A DNA stretch of 64,000 bases, taken from contig NZ_FWXY01000010.1 of assembly GCF_900176365.1 (NCBI RefSeq), positions 1 through 64,000 of the forward strand, read 5' to 3'. Positions 1 through 9,346 of the stretch are shown here, in pieces. The notes under the pieces are model-generated. The model saw only the letters and a list, made by a program, of their open reading frames with translations, had not been told where the DNA came from and made no database searches. The position numbers were made by a program, and so were the translations under genes. This DNA comes from Desulfocicer vacuolatum DSM 3385 (GTDB lineage: Bacteria > Desulfobacterota > Desulfobacteria > Desulfobacterales > Desulfobacteraceae). Every line of letters starts with the position of its first letter. The stretch's first letter is position 1.

Positions 1-948
1 GGGATGGATATTTCTTATAAAGGGATATGGGGCTATGCTCCTTTGATTGTCTCATTGAATAGAACCCGCGAACCCCTTTACATTGTCAATCGATCAGGAA
101 ATGCGCCATCTCACCTTGGATCAGCCCACTGGATTGATAAAAGCCTTGACCTTGTTTGCCCTGATTTTGAAAAAGTGATACTGCGCGGGGATACAGATTT
201 TAGCCTGACCGGCAATTTTGACAGATGGGATGAAAGGTGCACCTTTATCTTTGGTATGGATGCCAAAAAGAATTTGATAAAAAAAGCCTGTGATATCTCA
301 GAAACAGAATGGCAGTTGTTCAATAAACCTCAGCGGGTGATAAAGACTCAGGAACGTGAAAAACCGGAAAACATAAAGGCCCAGGTAGTAAAAAATAGAA
401 AATTTAAAAATCTTCAGACCGAATGCGAATTTTTTGCTGAATTTGAGTATCAGCCGGGAAAATGCCAGAAATCATATCGAATGATCGCTATCAGAAAAAT
501 AATCAATGTCTCAAAAGGAGAGGAACAACTTTTTGATGATTGTCGATTTTTTTTCTATATCACCAATGACCAGGTCAAAAGTACGGAATCATTGATTCAT
601 CTTTATCGGGATCGGGCAAACCATGAAAACGACATTGAACAGTTGAAGAATGGAGTTCAAGCCCTGAAAGCGCCTTCAAACACACTGAATTCCAATTGGG
701 CCTATATGGTCATAGCCGCCTTGGCATGGGATCTCAAAGCATGGTATGGAATGTTGATGCCTTACCGGGTTCTGGGGAATCAGATTATGAAAATGGAATT
801 TAAGCGATTCATCCGTACCTTTATTAATATCCCATGTCTGATTATCAAAAAATCCAGAAAAATTATATATCGGGTTGTCGGCTATAACGATCAAGTGAAA
901 CATGTTTTCAATTTCCTTTTCCTTTTGAAAAAATTTGAATTTTCATAA
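1..948 (+). CDS. IS1380-family transposase, C-terminal part (5' end outside window)
   Basis: This is the DDE-type transposase of an IS1380-like element; the reading frame is open to the window edge, so the N-terminus is missing. The visible part starts in the catalytic RNase H-like fold with the IS1380 signature YKGIWGYAPL, followed by a segment with LRGDTDF that carries one acidic catalytic residue. The region RDRANHENDIEQLKNG near residue 205 fits the C-terminal catalytic glutamate segment. About 314 residues are present; the family usually has 430-500. Nothing in the visible part looks broken. The right terminal inverted repeat cannot be identified without the left one. The identification comes from recognised family motifs, not a search. 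Confidence 0.85.
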   Translation, partial: GMDISYKGIWGYAPLIVSLNRTREPLYIVNRSGNAPSHLGSAHWIDKSLDLVCPDFEKVILRGDTDFSLTGNFDRWDERCTFIFGMDAKKNLIKKACDISETEWQLFNKPQRVIKTQEREKPENIKAQVVKNRKFKNLQTECEFFAEFEYQPGKCQKSYRMIAIRKIINVSKGEEQLFDDCRFFFYITNDQVKSTESLIHLYRDRANHENDIEQLKNGVQALKAPSNTLNSNWAYMVIAALAWDLKAWYGMLMPYRVLGNQIMKMEFKRFIRTFINIPCLIIKKSRKIIYRVVGYNDQVKHVFNFLFLLKKFEFS

Positions 949-967
949 TCAAGGGATAAACGGACAG

Positions 968-990
968 CCATTTCAAATGGGTTGAAATGG
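968..990 (+). terminator. Hairpin after IS1380 transposase
   Basis: A perfect 9-bp inverted repeat, CCATTTCAA and TTGAAATGG, with a 5-nt loop lies 20 bp after the transposase stop. There is no clear T-run, so it may be a processing or termination hairpin or part of the element end. Confidence 0.35.
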
Positions 991-1180
991 TGAGTCATAA
1001 CCCAATCATAGCAAAAGGAAGGCTCCAAGTGATCATAGCTAAAAATTGTAACACAAATATTTCTCAGGAAGAGTTGCGCCCTTTTTTTTCTTATTTTTTT
1101 CAATTATGCTACAAAGGTATCCTTTTAAGAATATCGAAGCTGTCCGCGATCGAACTTTAATGAACACGCTTGTTTTAGGG

Positions 1181-1336
1181 CTAAGGCAGAGCCGCCCCTC
1201 CGATGGGCAATAGGAACCGGACAATTGAGCTGTCTACAGTTTCGGTCCGGGACCATTGCCCATCGGGGGGGCGGCGGTATAATACCATTTGGCTCCGCGT
1301 CTACGACCCTATATTTGTTGTGTCCGCCAGGACATG
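1181..1336. repeat. Palindromic repeat family A, copy 1
   Basis: Intergenic palindromic element. The arms GCCGCCCCTCCGATGGGCAA and TTGCCCATCGGGGGGGCGGC frame a centre containing CCGGACAATTGAGCTGTCTAC. The copy continues rightwards through TAATACCATTTGGCTCC and ends in GTTGTGTCCGCCAGGACATG, directly before the next gene. The same modules recur near 17617, 22000, 22206, 33247, 34815 and 62610, so this is a dispersed family rather than a local terminator. It fills the gene-free stretch between the transposase and the binding-protein gene. Confidence 0.85.
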
Positions 1337-1372
1337 TGGGTTATATTTAATTATGATATTTTGACTCGGGAG

Positions 1373-3022
1373 ATGTCATTGAAACATTGTTTTAGGCTCA
1401 CACTTTTCCTGCTGCTTTTTTTACATCCGTGCATGTGCTCTGGAAACGAAAAAGCTTCCCAGACGGCAAAAAATCTGCACCCCCCAGGTCATGCCCTCCC
1501 TGTGCCCCCTGTCCTGCGCATGGGAATCCATGTTTCAAAATTTAATACCCTGGACCCCCACAAGGCAGCTTCCACCAGTGATCGAATTCTGGCGGACATG
1601 ATGTACAACGGGCTCATTCGTTTTAAACCGGGCAACTCCCGACAGATGGAACCGGATCTGGCCGTGGAAATTCCAGAACCCGTCATGGTCAGGGGCAAAC
1701 AGACCTGGACCTTTCAATTGAAAAAAAACATTTTTTTCCAGCAATTTCCCGGCGAAACAGCGGAAAAAGTCACGGCCCTTGATGTGTGCAAATCCTTTAT
1801 CAAAGCTGCTGATCCCCAACGATCTGCCTATGCCGGTGGCTATGAAGGTATTTCCGTGACGGTCACCGGCCCCCATACCCTTAAATTCACAGTGGATCCC
1901 CCCCAGTCTCCATTGCTTTTTCTTCCCAAGGTGATTAATTATGCCGGGGGATTCATTGTAAAGGAGACCGTTGATGAAAAGGGCATGCTGCGCCTTAAGG
2001 GAACCGGTCCCTTCTACTTTATCAATGAACCGGATGAGACCCATCTCCTGCTGCGTGCCCATGATACCTATTTCCGGGGAAAGCCCCTTCTGGAGGGCGT
2101 GGATATTCATTTTTTCCCCGATGCGGATCACCGTTTATCAACCATTGTGGACAAAAAAATGGATATTATTGTGGGAGAGGTCAATGCCAGATGGCTCCAG
2201 CGAATCAAGGACAAAAAGGATCTCAGGCTGGACAGTTTTGGGGTGTCGGAAACCGTGAATATCTATTTCAATACCCAGAACACCCCTTTTTCCGACATCC
2301 GGGTAAGAAAAGCTGTGGCCTATGCCGTGGACCGTGATCGATTTTTAACCCTTTTTGGACCGGGACTGGTTCACCCTGTATTTTCCCCCATTCCCCCATA
2401 TATGCCCGGGGGATTAAAGGAAAAAGAGATAAAAGCATTGGGACTGGATTATAAAACTGACATTGATAAAGCCAGACAATTGATGGCCAAAGCAGGCTTA
2501 AAAGAGGGATTCAGCATAGATGCGGTGATGTCCGAGGTGGGGTCTTTTTCCAATAATTATAATACCCTTAAAGCACAACTTGCTGCCATTAACATCACCA
2601 TGAACCTGCACCTTGTGGATCATGCCGTCATGTATCGCCTCATCCGCCATGATTTTAATCCCATTGTGATTTACAAAGCCTTTCGACCCAACACCGACGA
2701 ACTTTTAAGCCGATTTTTCCATTCCAGCGCTGCCATATCGTCAGGAAAAAGCCCTGCCACTAATTTCAGCCATTACAACGGCATTGATCAACTCATTGAA
2801 AAAGCCCGGCAGGAACGCATCACCTCCCGGCAGATCAAACTGTGGGAATATGCCCAAATCAAGCTTCTGGAGGATATGGTGGTTTACCCCCTTCACCATA
2901 AAAATCAGATTTTTGTTCGCTGGAACACCGTGGATTACGGTCATCCCATTGTGTCCACCATGGCCCTTTATCCCCAATTCACAGAATTGACAACCCTTCA
3001 TTCCCGGGAAAACATTGATTAA
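1373..3022 (+). CDS. Periplasmic solute-binding protein, family 5 (oligopeptide/dipeptide type)
   Basis: This is an SBP_bac_5 extracellular binding protein related to DppA/OppA. After a hydrophobic signal sequence (residues 5-20) the mature part begins with the typical segment LRMGIHVSKFNTLDPHKA, then YNGLIRFKPG and FNTQNTPFSDIRVRKAVAYA, the conserved core of the family. I chose ATG 1373 because it opens on the signal peptide; ATG 1334 is in frame and possible. No permease or ATPase genes follow. Its stop overlaps the start of a histidine kinase (TAATG at 3020-3024), and a response regulator comes next. This suggests the protein presents a ligand to the kinase instead of feeding an ABC importer. 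That role is an inference; the family assignment is firm. Confidence 0.85.
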   Translation: MSLKHCFRLTLFLLLFLHPCMCSGNEKASQTAKNLHPPGHALPVPPVLRMGIHVSKFNTLDPHKAASTSDRILADMMYNGLIRFKPGNSRQMEPDLAVEIPEPVMVRGKQTWTFQLKKNIFFQQFPGETAEKVTALDVCKSFIKAADPQRSAYAGGYEGISVTVTGPHTLKFTVDPPQSPLLFLPKVINYAGGFIVKETVDEKGMLRLKGTGPFYFINEPDETHLLLRAHDTYFRGKPLLEGVDIHFFPDADHRLSTIVDKKMDIIVGEVNARWLQRIKDKKDLRLDSFGVSETVNIYFNTQNTPFSDIRVRKAVAYAVDRDRFLTLFGPGLVHPVFSPIPPYMPGGLKEKEIKALGLDYKTDIDKARQLMAKAGLKEGFSIDAVMSEVGSFSNNYNTLKAQLAAINITMNLHLVDHAVMYRLIRHDFNPIVIYKAFRPNTDELLSRFFHSSAAISSGKSPATNFSHYNGIDQLIEKARQERITSRQIKLWEYAQIKLLEDMVVYPLHHKNQIFVRWNTVDYGHPIVSTMALYPQFTELTTLHSRENID

Positions 3023-4467
3023 TGAAAATTCATCATAAATTATTGGGGGTCACCCTGCCCATTGCCCTTGTTGCCCTTCTCATGGGTTCCTATGCCACAT
3101 TTCATCTTTCCCGGCAGGCCCTGCACCAAATTGCCCAACGCTGGCTGGAAACCCGTCTGGATGAGGCCATTTCAGTTATCCATCGCCAGGAGACATTTTT
3201 GAGAATGTACGGCATCACCAACATCCACGCCGGAACCCACAAGGCCCAATACGATGCCAGGCAGGAGGTGTCTGCCATCCAGATCGGCGAACGCGGTTAT
3301 GTTTATATTCTTGATCTTAAGGGAAAACTTCTGTTCCATCCCAATGCCGAACTCATTGGCAGCTCCATGGAGCAGACCCCGTGGTTTTCCCTTATTCAAC
3401 AACAAAAAAAAGGAAAACTCAACTATACCTGGCAGGGGGAAAAACATCTGGCAATGTTTGACTTTTTTGAGCCCTGGGGATGGTTTATCGTGGCAACAGA
3501 TCCATACAATGAAATTTATGGATCACTGAATAAAACAAGGGACTATCTTCTGAGCATGGCCCTGTGGGGGTCCATACTGATTTCTCTTTTCATCATTGTC
3601 ATGACGCGAAATATTTTCAACCCCCTGCAACTCCTTGTAAAGGGCGCGGAAATGGTGAAAAAGGGAGAACTTGACATTGAAATTCCCGTTAAAAGCAATG
3701 ATGAGATGGGCAATCTCACCCGGATTTTCAATGCCATGGCCCAGGAGTTAAAAAAAAACCTGGAAACCCTTCAATCATCGGAGCAGCAACTCCATTACCT
3801 GAATTCGCAACTGCTCACGGCCCAGGAGGATGAACGAAAAAGAATATCCACGGAACTCCATGACGAGGTGGGACAGTCCCTCACTGTGATGAAGCTGAAA
3901 ATGATCATGATGGAAGAGGGATTAGCCCCGGAAAATCATGCCATAAAAAAAGAGTACGAGGAGATGGTTCAATACATTGACATGACCATTGAAAATGTCA
4001 GGCGTCTTTGCCGGGATCTGACCCCCACGGTGATCACTGATCTTGGCCTGGCAGCAGCGCTGATGTGGCTCATTGAAAACATGGAGCACCATTTTGATAT
4101 TTCCGCAGACATTGACCTTAGCAATGTGGATGAGATACTATCCCTGGAGCGACAGCTTCTGGTGTATCGCATTTTCCAGGAATCACTGTCCAACGCAATG
4201 AAACATGCCCGGGCCACCCGGCTTGAACTTGCGGCCACCCAGTCCCGGCACCAATTGATCTTTTCCATTAAAGACAACGGTAAAGGGTTTGACATGGGCC
4301 GGGTGCGATGCAGAAACTTTGAAGAGCGGGGCCTGGGCCTTGCCACCATGCAGGAGCGGGCACGCATGCTGGGGGGCAACATGGAAATAGAAACCCGTCC
4401 CGGATACGGAACCCGATTGCAATTTACCGTACCTGTTGATAAAGGAAGTAAACATGGAAACCTATAA
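3022..4467 (+). CDS. Sensor histidine kinase, Cache-HAMP-HisKA_3 (NarL-type)
   Basis: Membrane histidine kinase that should phosphorylate the response regulator encoded next. Residues 8-28 form the first membrane segment. Residues 30-170 are a periplasmic single-Cache domain (RGYVYILDLKGKLLFHP is a typical Cache strand pair). Residues 176-196 form the second membrane helix and about 197-250 a HAMP linker. The H-box of the HisKA_3 class is ERKRISTELHDEVGQ with His280, followed by an HATPase domain with the N-box (ESLSNAMKHA), DNGKGF and GLGLATM. It overlaps the upstream binding-protein gene by one base and the next gene starts 14 bp before its stop, so the three form one transcription unit. 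The signal is unknown, possibly a solute bound by the upstream protein. Confidence 0.92.
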   Translation: MKIHHKLLGVTLPIALVALLMGSYATFHLSRQALHQIAQRWLETRLDEAISVIHRQETFLRMYGITNIHAGTHKAQYDARQEVSAIQIGERGYVYILDLKGKLLFHPNAELIGSSMEQTPWFSLIQQQKKGKLNYTWQGEKHLAMFDFFEPWGWFIVATDPYNEIYGSLNKTRDYLLSMALWGSILISLFIIVMTRNIFNPLQLLVKGAEMVKKGELDIEIPVKSNDEMGNLTRIFNAMAQELKKNLETLQSSEQQLHYLNSQLLTAQEDERKRISTELHDEVGQSLTVMKLKMIMMEEGLAPENHAIKKEYEEMVQYIDMTIENVRRLCRDLTPTVITDLGLAAALMWLIENMEHHFDISADIDLSNVDEILSLERQLLVYRIFQESLSNAMKHARATRLELAATQSRHQLIFSIKDNGKGFDMGRVRCRNFEERGLGLATMQERARMLGGNMEIETRPGYGTRLQFTVPVDKGSKHGNL

Positions 4468-5110
4468 CATCATATTGGCCGACGACCACAAACTGCTGCG
4501 CCACGGCATCAAGCAGATCATTGAAAAAAACAAAGCAATCAAGGTCATTGCCGAGGCCGGTGACGGACTGGAACTTTTAAAACTGCTGGCCACCCATAGC
4601 CCGGACATGATTGTTCTGGACATTGCCATGCCAAAGCTGCGGGGCATTGAGGCGGCCATTGAGATTAAAATGCTCCATCCCCACATCAAAATTCTCATCC
4701 TTTCCATGCACAAAAGCCTTCAATATCTTCACCATGCCCTGTCCGCCGGGGTGGACGGGTATCTGTTAAAGGAGGATGCCCCCCGGGAGCTTTCTTCGGC
4801 CATTGACACCATCCGCAACAATGACACCTATATTTCGCCTTTAATGAGTAAAGAGCTTAACAATGACATTGCCCAATCCTACCGCACAGGCAAATCATCC
4901 ACCCCTTTTGAGCCTTTGACCCTGCGGGAGCGGGAAGTGCTTAAACTGATCTCAGAAGAAAAATCCAACAAGGATATTGCTGAACTTTTGAACATAAGCC
5001 TGGCCACGGTGAAGCACCACCGGGCCGCCATTAAAAAAAAACTGAATATAAGAAAAACTGCCGGGCTGGTTAAATATGCCATTCGAAAAGGGCTTACCAC
5101 TCCGGGATAA
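4454..5110 (+). CDS. Response regulator, NarL/FixJ family
   Basis: DNA-binding response regulator. The receiver domain occupies residues 4-120 with acidic residues D10/D11, phosphoacceptor D56 (in MIVLDIAMP) and a conserved Lys after LLKED. A LuxR-type helix-turn-helix follows at about 152-215 (LTLREREVLKLISEEKSNKD then TVKHHRAAIKKKL). The start at 4454 is preceded by AAGGAAG at 4441-4447. It overlaps the kinase stop and is the natural partner of that HisKA_3 kinase. Its targets are not visible here, although the TAXI-TRAP operon begins 400 bp downstream. Confidence 0.93.
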   Translation: METYNIILADDHKLLRHGIKQIIEKNKAIKVIAEAGDGLELLKLLATHSPDMIVLDIAMPKLRGIEAAIEIKMLHPHIKILILSMHKSLQYLHHALSAGVDGYLLKEDAPRELSSAIDTIRNNDTYISPLMSKELNNDIAQSYRTGKSSTPFEPLTLREREVLKLISEEKSNKDIAELLNISLATVKHHRAAIKKKLNIRKTAGLVKYAIRKGLTTPG

Positions 5111-5118
5111 AGAATGGT

Positions 5119-5277
5119 CACTTGTGACCATGCCGCTTTACACACAAATGCCCCCACATCTTTTATCCTTTTAGTGAATTTACAATGAACACCCAATTCA
5201 TGTAATTTGCATGAAAGGATCAGAGCAGAAGATCCGGCCACACCTTTGTGGTCTGGAAACGTGGGAGACTTCCCACC
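5119..5277 (+). terminator. Two short hairpins after the two-component operon
   Basis: A perfect inverted repeat, ATGGTCAC-TT-GTGACCAT, lies just after the response-regulator stop. A second hairpin, GTGGGA-GACT-TCCCAC, near 5259-5275 is followed by CCCCATATTTTT and looks like a rho-independent terminator. The rest of the roughly 400-bp gap to the TAXI gene shows no gene; it should contain the promoter of the TRAP operon, which I cannot place with confidence. Confidence 0.45.
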
Positions 5278-5512
5278 CCATATTTTTCGTAATGGCGTTA
5301 CGATATGTTTAATAAAATTTGAGTGTACCTTTTTTCGAGTACCCCACTGATCCAGCTATATTTTATATGGGCATATGGTTCCATGCGGTGAAACAAAACC
5401 CGGGAACACGGAGGTACCTCTCCCAAAAATAAGACAGAAAGTTGACATACAACCAAGTATGATTTTGCAGTTAACCCTTAATTACCCCTTAGTAAACAGG
5501 AGAACTTTTAGT

Positions 5513-6484
5513 ATGAAAAAAATCAGTCTCATCATCTGCACACTGTTCTGCATGACCCTTTTGACCTCTGCAACTGCTTTTTCCGCAGGTCGAATCTTTT
5601 TTGGCATCGCCACCGGCGGCACCGGCGGTACCTACTACCCCCTGGGCGGCATGCTGGCCCAGATGATCTCCAACAAAGTGGTTATCGGCGATAAAAAACT
5701 GTCTGCCACCGCAGAAACCGGCAATGCTTCCGTTGCCAATGCCACATTGTTAAGCCGTGGCGGCATTGAATCTGCTTTTGTGGCTGCGGATATTCTGGAT
5801 GCCGCTTATAAAGGTATCAAACAATTTGAAGGCAAAGACCTTAAAAACATCCGTGCACTGGGTGCTCTTTATCCCGAAGCCGTTCAGATTGTTGTACGCA
5901 GCAACTCCGGTATCAACAGTTTTGCAGACATCAAGGGTCACTCTGTCTCTTCCGGTTCTCCCGGTTCCGGTCAGTGGCAGCTTTTGGGCGATCTCATGGT
6001 GGCCCATGGAATGGATCGTAAATCCCTTGCCGAAGATTATTCCTCCTTTTCACAGTCCGTTGAAAAAATCAAAGACGGTAACCTGGATGCCTCTTTAATC
6101 ACCGCCGGTACCCCCACAGCTTCCATCATGGAACTTGCCAATTACCATGACATCAAAATTATACCCCTCACCGGTGCCCCCATCAAAGAGCTGCAAAAGG
6201 TTCAGCCTTACTACGCTGACACTATTCTTCCGGCCAATACGTACAAAGGCCAGACTGAAGATGTGAAAACCATTGCCGTTCGTGCCATCTGGGCCACCCA
6301 TGCAGACCTTGATGATGCCACTGCCTACAATGTGGTCAAAGCATTGTATGAAAACACAGATACCCTTGCCAAGGTTCATGTAAAAGGAAAAGAGATCTCT
6401 TTGGAAACCGCCCTGGAATCAGTATCTGTTCCCCTGCATCCCGGTGCTGAAAAATACTATCGGGAAAAAGGGCTGATCAAATAA
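5513..6484 (+). CDS. TAXI-family TRAP transporter solute-binding protein
   Basis: Periplasmic receptor of a tripartite ATP-independent transporter, TAXI class. ATG 5513 follows AGGAGAAC and opens on a clear signal peptide (MKKISLIICTLFCMTLLTSA) with likely cleavage after AFSA. The mature protein starts with the family signature FFGIATGGTGGTYYPLGGML, and SGSPGSGQW lies mid-protein. Its length of 323 residues is normal. The next genes, a DUF1850 lipoprotein and a fused TRAP permease, complete the system. Substrates of TAXI systems include glutamate, 2-oxoglutarate and other carboxylates; the substrate here cannot be read from sequence. Confidence 0.93.
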   Translation: MKKISLIICTLFCMTLLTSATAFSAGRIFFGIATGGTGGTYYPLGGMLAQMISNKVVIGDKKLSATAETGNASVANATLLSRGGIESAFVAADILDAAYKGIKQFEGKDLKNIRALGALYPEAVQIVVRSNSGINSFADIKGHSVSSGSPGSGQWQLLGDLMVAHGMDRKSLAEDYSSFSQSVEKIKDGNLDASLITAGTPTASIMELANYHDIKIIPLTGAPIKELQKVQPYYADTILPANTYKGQTEDVKTIAVRAIWATHADLDDATAYNVVKALYENTDTLAKVHVKGKEISLETALESVSVPLHPGAEKYYREKGLIK

Positions 6485-6485
6485 G

Positions 6486-7019
6486 ATGAAGTCCATGTTT
6501 ACAGGCGCCTTTGTGAAAACAGCCCTGCTTTTGCTGCTATTCATGACCAGCGCCTGTATTCCGTCATACACGGAAACCAACACCACCCACATGCCGGGGT
6601 ATTGTCTGACCGTCAGACAATACCCCGGCATGGACATTCTGGCATCTTTCCCCCTGGAAAAAGAAACCCGATTTGCCCTGTCCTTTATTCATTCTGTTAC
6701 GGTTACACCTGTGCGGGATAACTATGAGATAACCCCGGAAGGTATCTGTCAAACATCTGAAATTTTTGAATCCCATTGTGCAGGCCTGCCCTACAGTGAC
6801 CGGGAAACCAATGCCACAAAATGGGAACAGAAAAACGGCAAATTCATCCTGCACATGGAACGAAAAATCCCCAGACTGGTAGTGCGCACGGATAAAAACT
6901 ATAAAAACAGGCTGCACCTGTCAGGCCGGACCATAGATCTGAATCAATGGGAAGATCAGGCCTTGCTGCTGGACGTTACACCGGTTGATACACACTATAG
7001 AAGAGGAACACAATTATGA
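6486..7019 (+). CDS. DUF1850 lipoprotein of TAXI-TRAP operon
   Basis: Small exported protein of the DUF1850 family, which is typically encoded between TAXI receptors and fused TRAP permeases. It has a signal peptide with lipobox-like end LFMTSAC (Cys24), followed by the DUF1850 core containing FALSFIHSVTVTPVRDNYEI. The gene starts one base after the receptor stop and its last codon overlaps the permease start (ATGA at 7016-7019). Its biochemical role is not known; an accessory or assembly role for the transporter is an inference. The DNA just after the signal-peptide region contains a perfect 43-nt palindrome (6590-6632), reported separately. Confidence 0.85.
   Translation: MKSMFTGAFVKTALLLLLFMTSACIPSYTETNTTHMPGYCLTVRQYPGMDILASFPLEKETRFALSFIHSVTVTPVRDNYEITPEGICQTSEIFESHCAGLPYSDRETNATKWEQKNGKFILHMERKIPRLVVRTDKNYKNRLHLSGRTIDLNQWEDQALLLDVTPVDTHYRRGTQL
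6590..6632 (+). repeat. Perfect 43-nt palindrome inside the DUF1850 gene
   Basis: Arms of 21 nt are perfect reverse complements around a single central base at 6611. The left arm runs CATGCCGGGG then TATTGTCTGAC, and the right arm mirrors it. It lies in frame within the coding sequence and encodes HMPGYCLTVRQYPGM. In mRNA it would form a very stable stem between the abundantly needed receptor gene and the permease gene. Confidence 0.95.
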
Positions 7020-9277
7020 CTGTGGATGTTAATAATCATCTAAAAAAAGAAGGACCGCCGCCGGTGGAAGAAGAGCGGCTCATGGATGCCTCGGATGTGG
7101 AGGCCATTGTAAAAAAATATGACGCAGAATCCAATTTCCGAAACCTTGGCGGTATCACAGCCAAAATAACCGGGGTTCTGTGTATTTTGTTGAGTCTTTT
7201 CCATGTCTATACGGCAGGCTTCGGTCTGCTCAATGAGGTGATCCACCGCACAGTGCATCTGACCTTTGTGCTGGGCCTGGTGTTCCTGGTATTTCCCCGG
7301 AGAAAACCTGGCAAACTTGTACATGATTGGGGCTTTGGCCTCAGTTTTGCCGCATTTTACCTTTTCCTTGCCTGGCAGCTCATCAACAGATTTGACGGGG
7401 ACCTCTCCCCCCTGGCCCAGGGTGGCATATCACTGATGATCGGTTTTATTGCCCTCACAGCCCTTCCCCTGCGTCAGTTTAAGGGAGAAGGGGATGAACT
7501 GTCCTTTGCCGACTGGCCCCTGGCCATTGCCGCCGCAGGCATCTCCCTTTATCTCATTGTTTTTTTCAAACAGATATTCATCGTCAACATTGGCTTCCCC
7601 CAGATTGAAGAGTATGTCATGGGACTTCTGGCCATCATCATGGTCACCGAGGCCTGCCGCAGGGTCATGGGCAACACGCTTCCTGTTATTGGCGGTATTG
7701 CCATGCTGTACGGTCTTCTGGGGCCCTGGCTCCCCGGCGTGCTGGGCCACCGGGGATACGATATCGTTCGCATTGTGGAGCACCTCTACCTTGGCACAGA
7801 AGGTATCTATGGCGTGGCCGTGGGTGTTGTGGCCACTTATGTATTTCATTTTGTACTCTTTGGCGTCATGGCCCAGGCATCGGGTCTTGGGCAATTGTTC
7901 ATTGATCTTGCCATGATTCTTGCCGGTAAATATGCCGGTGGACCTGCCAAGGTCTCTGTTGTTTCTTCGGGTTTCTTTGGCATGATTTCCGGTTCCCCCA
8001 TTGCCAACACCGCCACCACAGGCTCCTTTACCATTCCCATGATGAAGAAAAACGGTTTTTCCCCGGAATTTGCATCAGCTGTGGAAGCATCCTCCTCCTG
8101 CGGTGGCCAAGTCACCCCCCCCATCATGGGTGCATCGGCCTTTGTCATGACGGAAATGCTGGGTATTCCCTACAATGAAATTATTCTCATTGCTATTATT
8201 CCGGCCCTGTTTCACTATCTTGCCTGTTTGAGCATGGTGCACATGGAAGCCAAACGTCTGGGCCTTAAAGGGATGGCAAAGGAACAGATCCCCCAGATAC
8301 TCCAGGTTCTGAAACGCTCCTGGCACTTGATGATTCCCCTGACTGTCATGGTGACCCTTTTATTGATGCAGTTCACCCCCTATCTTGCCGCTTTCTGGGG
8401 CATCATTCTCACGGTGGTCTGTTCCTGGATTCCTCCACTTACCAAAAAAATGGGCTTTGGGGATCTGGACGACTCCAACACATTGACCCCCAGACGTATT
8501 GCCGACGGTCTGGACGAGGGTGCCCGGTATGCCCTTGCCATTGGAGCCGCCTGTGCCTGTGTGGGATTTATTCTGGGCATGATCACCCTGACCGGCATGG
8601 GATTTAAATTTTCCGGTGCAGTGCTGCAGATTGCCTCGTCCATGGGAGCTGCCCTTTCTTCCTGGGTACCCTTTGGTTTGATCACGGCCCATGGCTCCAC
8701 CCTGTTCTTTGGTTTGATCATGGTGGCCATTGCCTGTATCGTCATGGGTGCCGGTATTCCCACCACGCCCTGTTATATCATCCTTGCTTCCATTGCCGGG
8801 CCTGCCCTTGACAACCTGGGGGTTCCCCTGGTGGCCACCCACTTTTTTGTCTTTTATTACGGGGTGCTGGCCGATGTAACACCGCCTGTGGCCCTGGCAG
8901 CCTATGCCGGTGCAGGCATTGGCGGGGCAGATCCCATGAGAACCGGGGTTACGGCCTTTCGCCTTTCCATGGGTAAGGCCCTGGTACCTTTCATGTTTGT
9001 CTATGCCCCAAGCATGCTGTTCATTAACTTTACCTGGATGGAATTTTCCCTGGCCATCATCAGTGGGGTCCTTGGGGTGATTGCCCTGTCTGCTGCCTAC
9101 ATCGGTCACTTCAGAAGTGAAATTACCTTCTGGGGAAAGACCATGCTCACTGTGGGGGGGCTCCTGCTGGTCTCCAGTGATGTAAAGGTTATTATTGTGG
9201 GTTCCATTATGGTTCTTACCGTGCTGATTCCCAAATTCATGAAAGCAGAATCCACAGCCGTCATGGAAACAGCTTAA
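7016..9277 (+). CDS. TRAP transporter permease, fused 4TM/12TM type
   Basis: Integral membrane component of the TAXI-TRAP system, with the small DctQ-like and large DctM-like subunits in one chain of 753 residues. The N-terminal 55 residues are cytoplasmic. About four helices (55-190) correspond to the DctQ part, and the rest is the DctM-like ion-coupled permease with the conserved stretches GSPIANTATTGSFTIPMMKK, SSCGGQVTPPIMGASAF and GAGIPTTPCYI. It should drive uptake with a sodium or proton gradient using the receptor encoded at 5513. Translation is probably coupled to the DUF1850 gene through the ATGA overlap. Length and motifs are complete. Confidence 0.95.
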   Translation: MTVDVNNHLKKEGPPPVEEERLMDASDVEAIVKKYDAESNFRNLGGITAKITGVLCILLSLFHVYTAGFGLLNEVIHRTVHLTFVLGLVFLVFPRRKPGKLVHDWGFGLSFAAFYLFLAWQLINRFDGDLSPLAQGGISLMIGFIALTALPLRQFKGEGDELSFADWPLAIAAAGISLYLIVFFKQIFIVNIGFPQIEEYVMGLLAIIMVTEACRRVMGNTLPVIGGIAMLYGLLGPWLPGVLGHRGYDIVRIVEHLYLGTEGIYGVAVGVVATYVFHFVLFGVMAQASGLGQLFIDLAMILAGKYAGGPAKVSVVSSGFFGMISGSPIANTATTGSFTIPMMKKNGFSPEFASAVEASSSCGGQVTPPIMGASAFVMTEMLGIPYNEIILIAIIPALFHYLACLSMVHMEAKRLGLKGMAKEQIPQILQVLKRSWHLMIPLTVMVTLLLMQFTPYLAAFWGIILTVVCSWIPPLTKKMGFGDLDDSNTLTPRRIADGLDEGARYALAIGAACACVGFILGMITLTGMGFKFSGAVLQIASSMGAALSSWVPFGLITAHGSTLFFGLIMVAIACIVMGAGIPTTPCYIILASIAGPALDNLGVPLVATHFFVFYYGVLADVTPPVALAAYAGAGIGGADPMRTGVTAFRLSMGKALVPFMFVYAPSMLFINFTWMEFSLAIISGVLGVIALSAAYIGHFRSEITFWGKTMLTVGGLLLVSSDVKVIIVGSIMVLTVLIPKFMKAESTAVMETA

Positions 9278-9346
9278 AACATGGTGCAATGTCAAATTGC
9301 GATTTCAGAACAACTGATTTTATTTAAATAGAACAAAACGGCAATG

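Noticed and set aside
1535-2131. Minus-strand frame of 198 codons opposite the family 5 binding protein
   Set aside because: Shadow of a well-supported gene; no family resemblance.
8360-9295. Long minus-strand frame of 311 codons opposite the TRAP permease
   Set aside because: It is a shadow of the permease coding strand with biased composition (rich in G, H, N) and no ribosome site.
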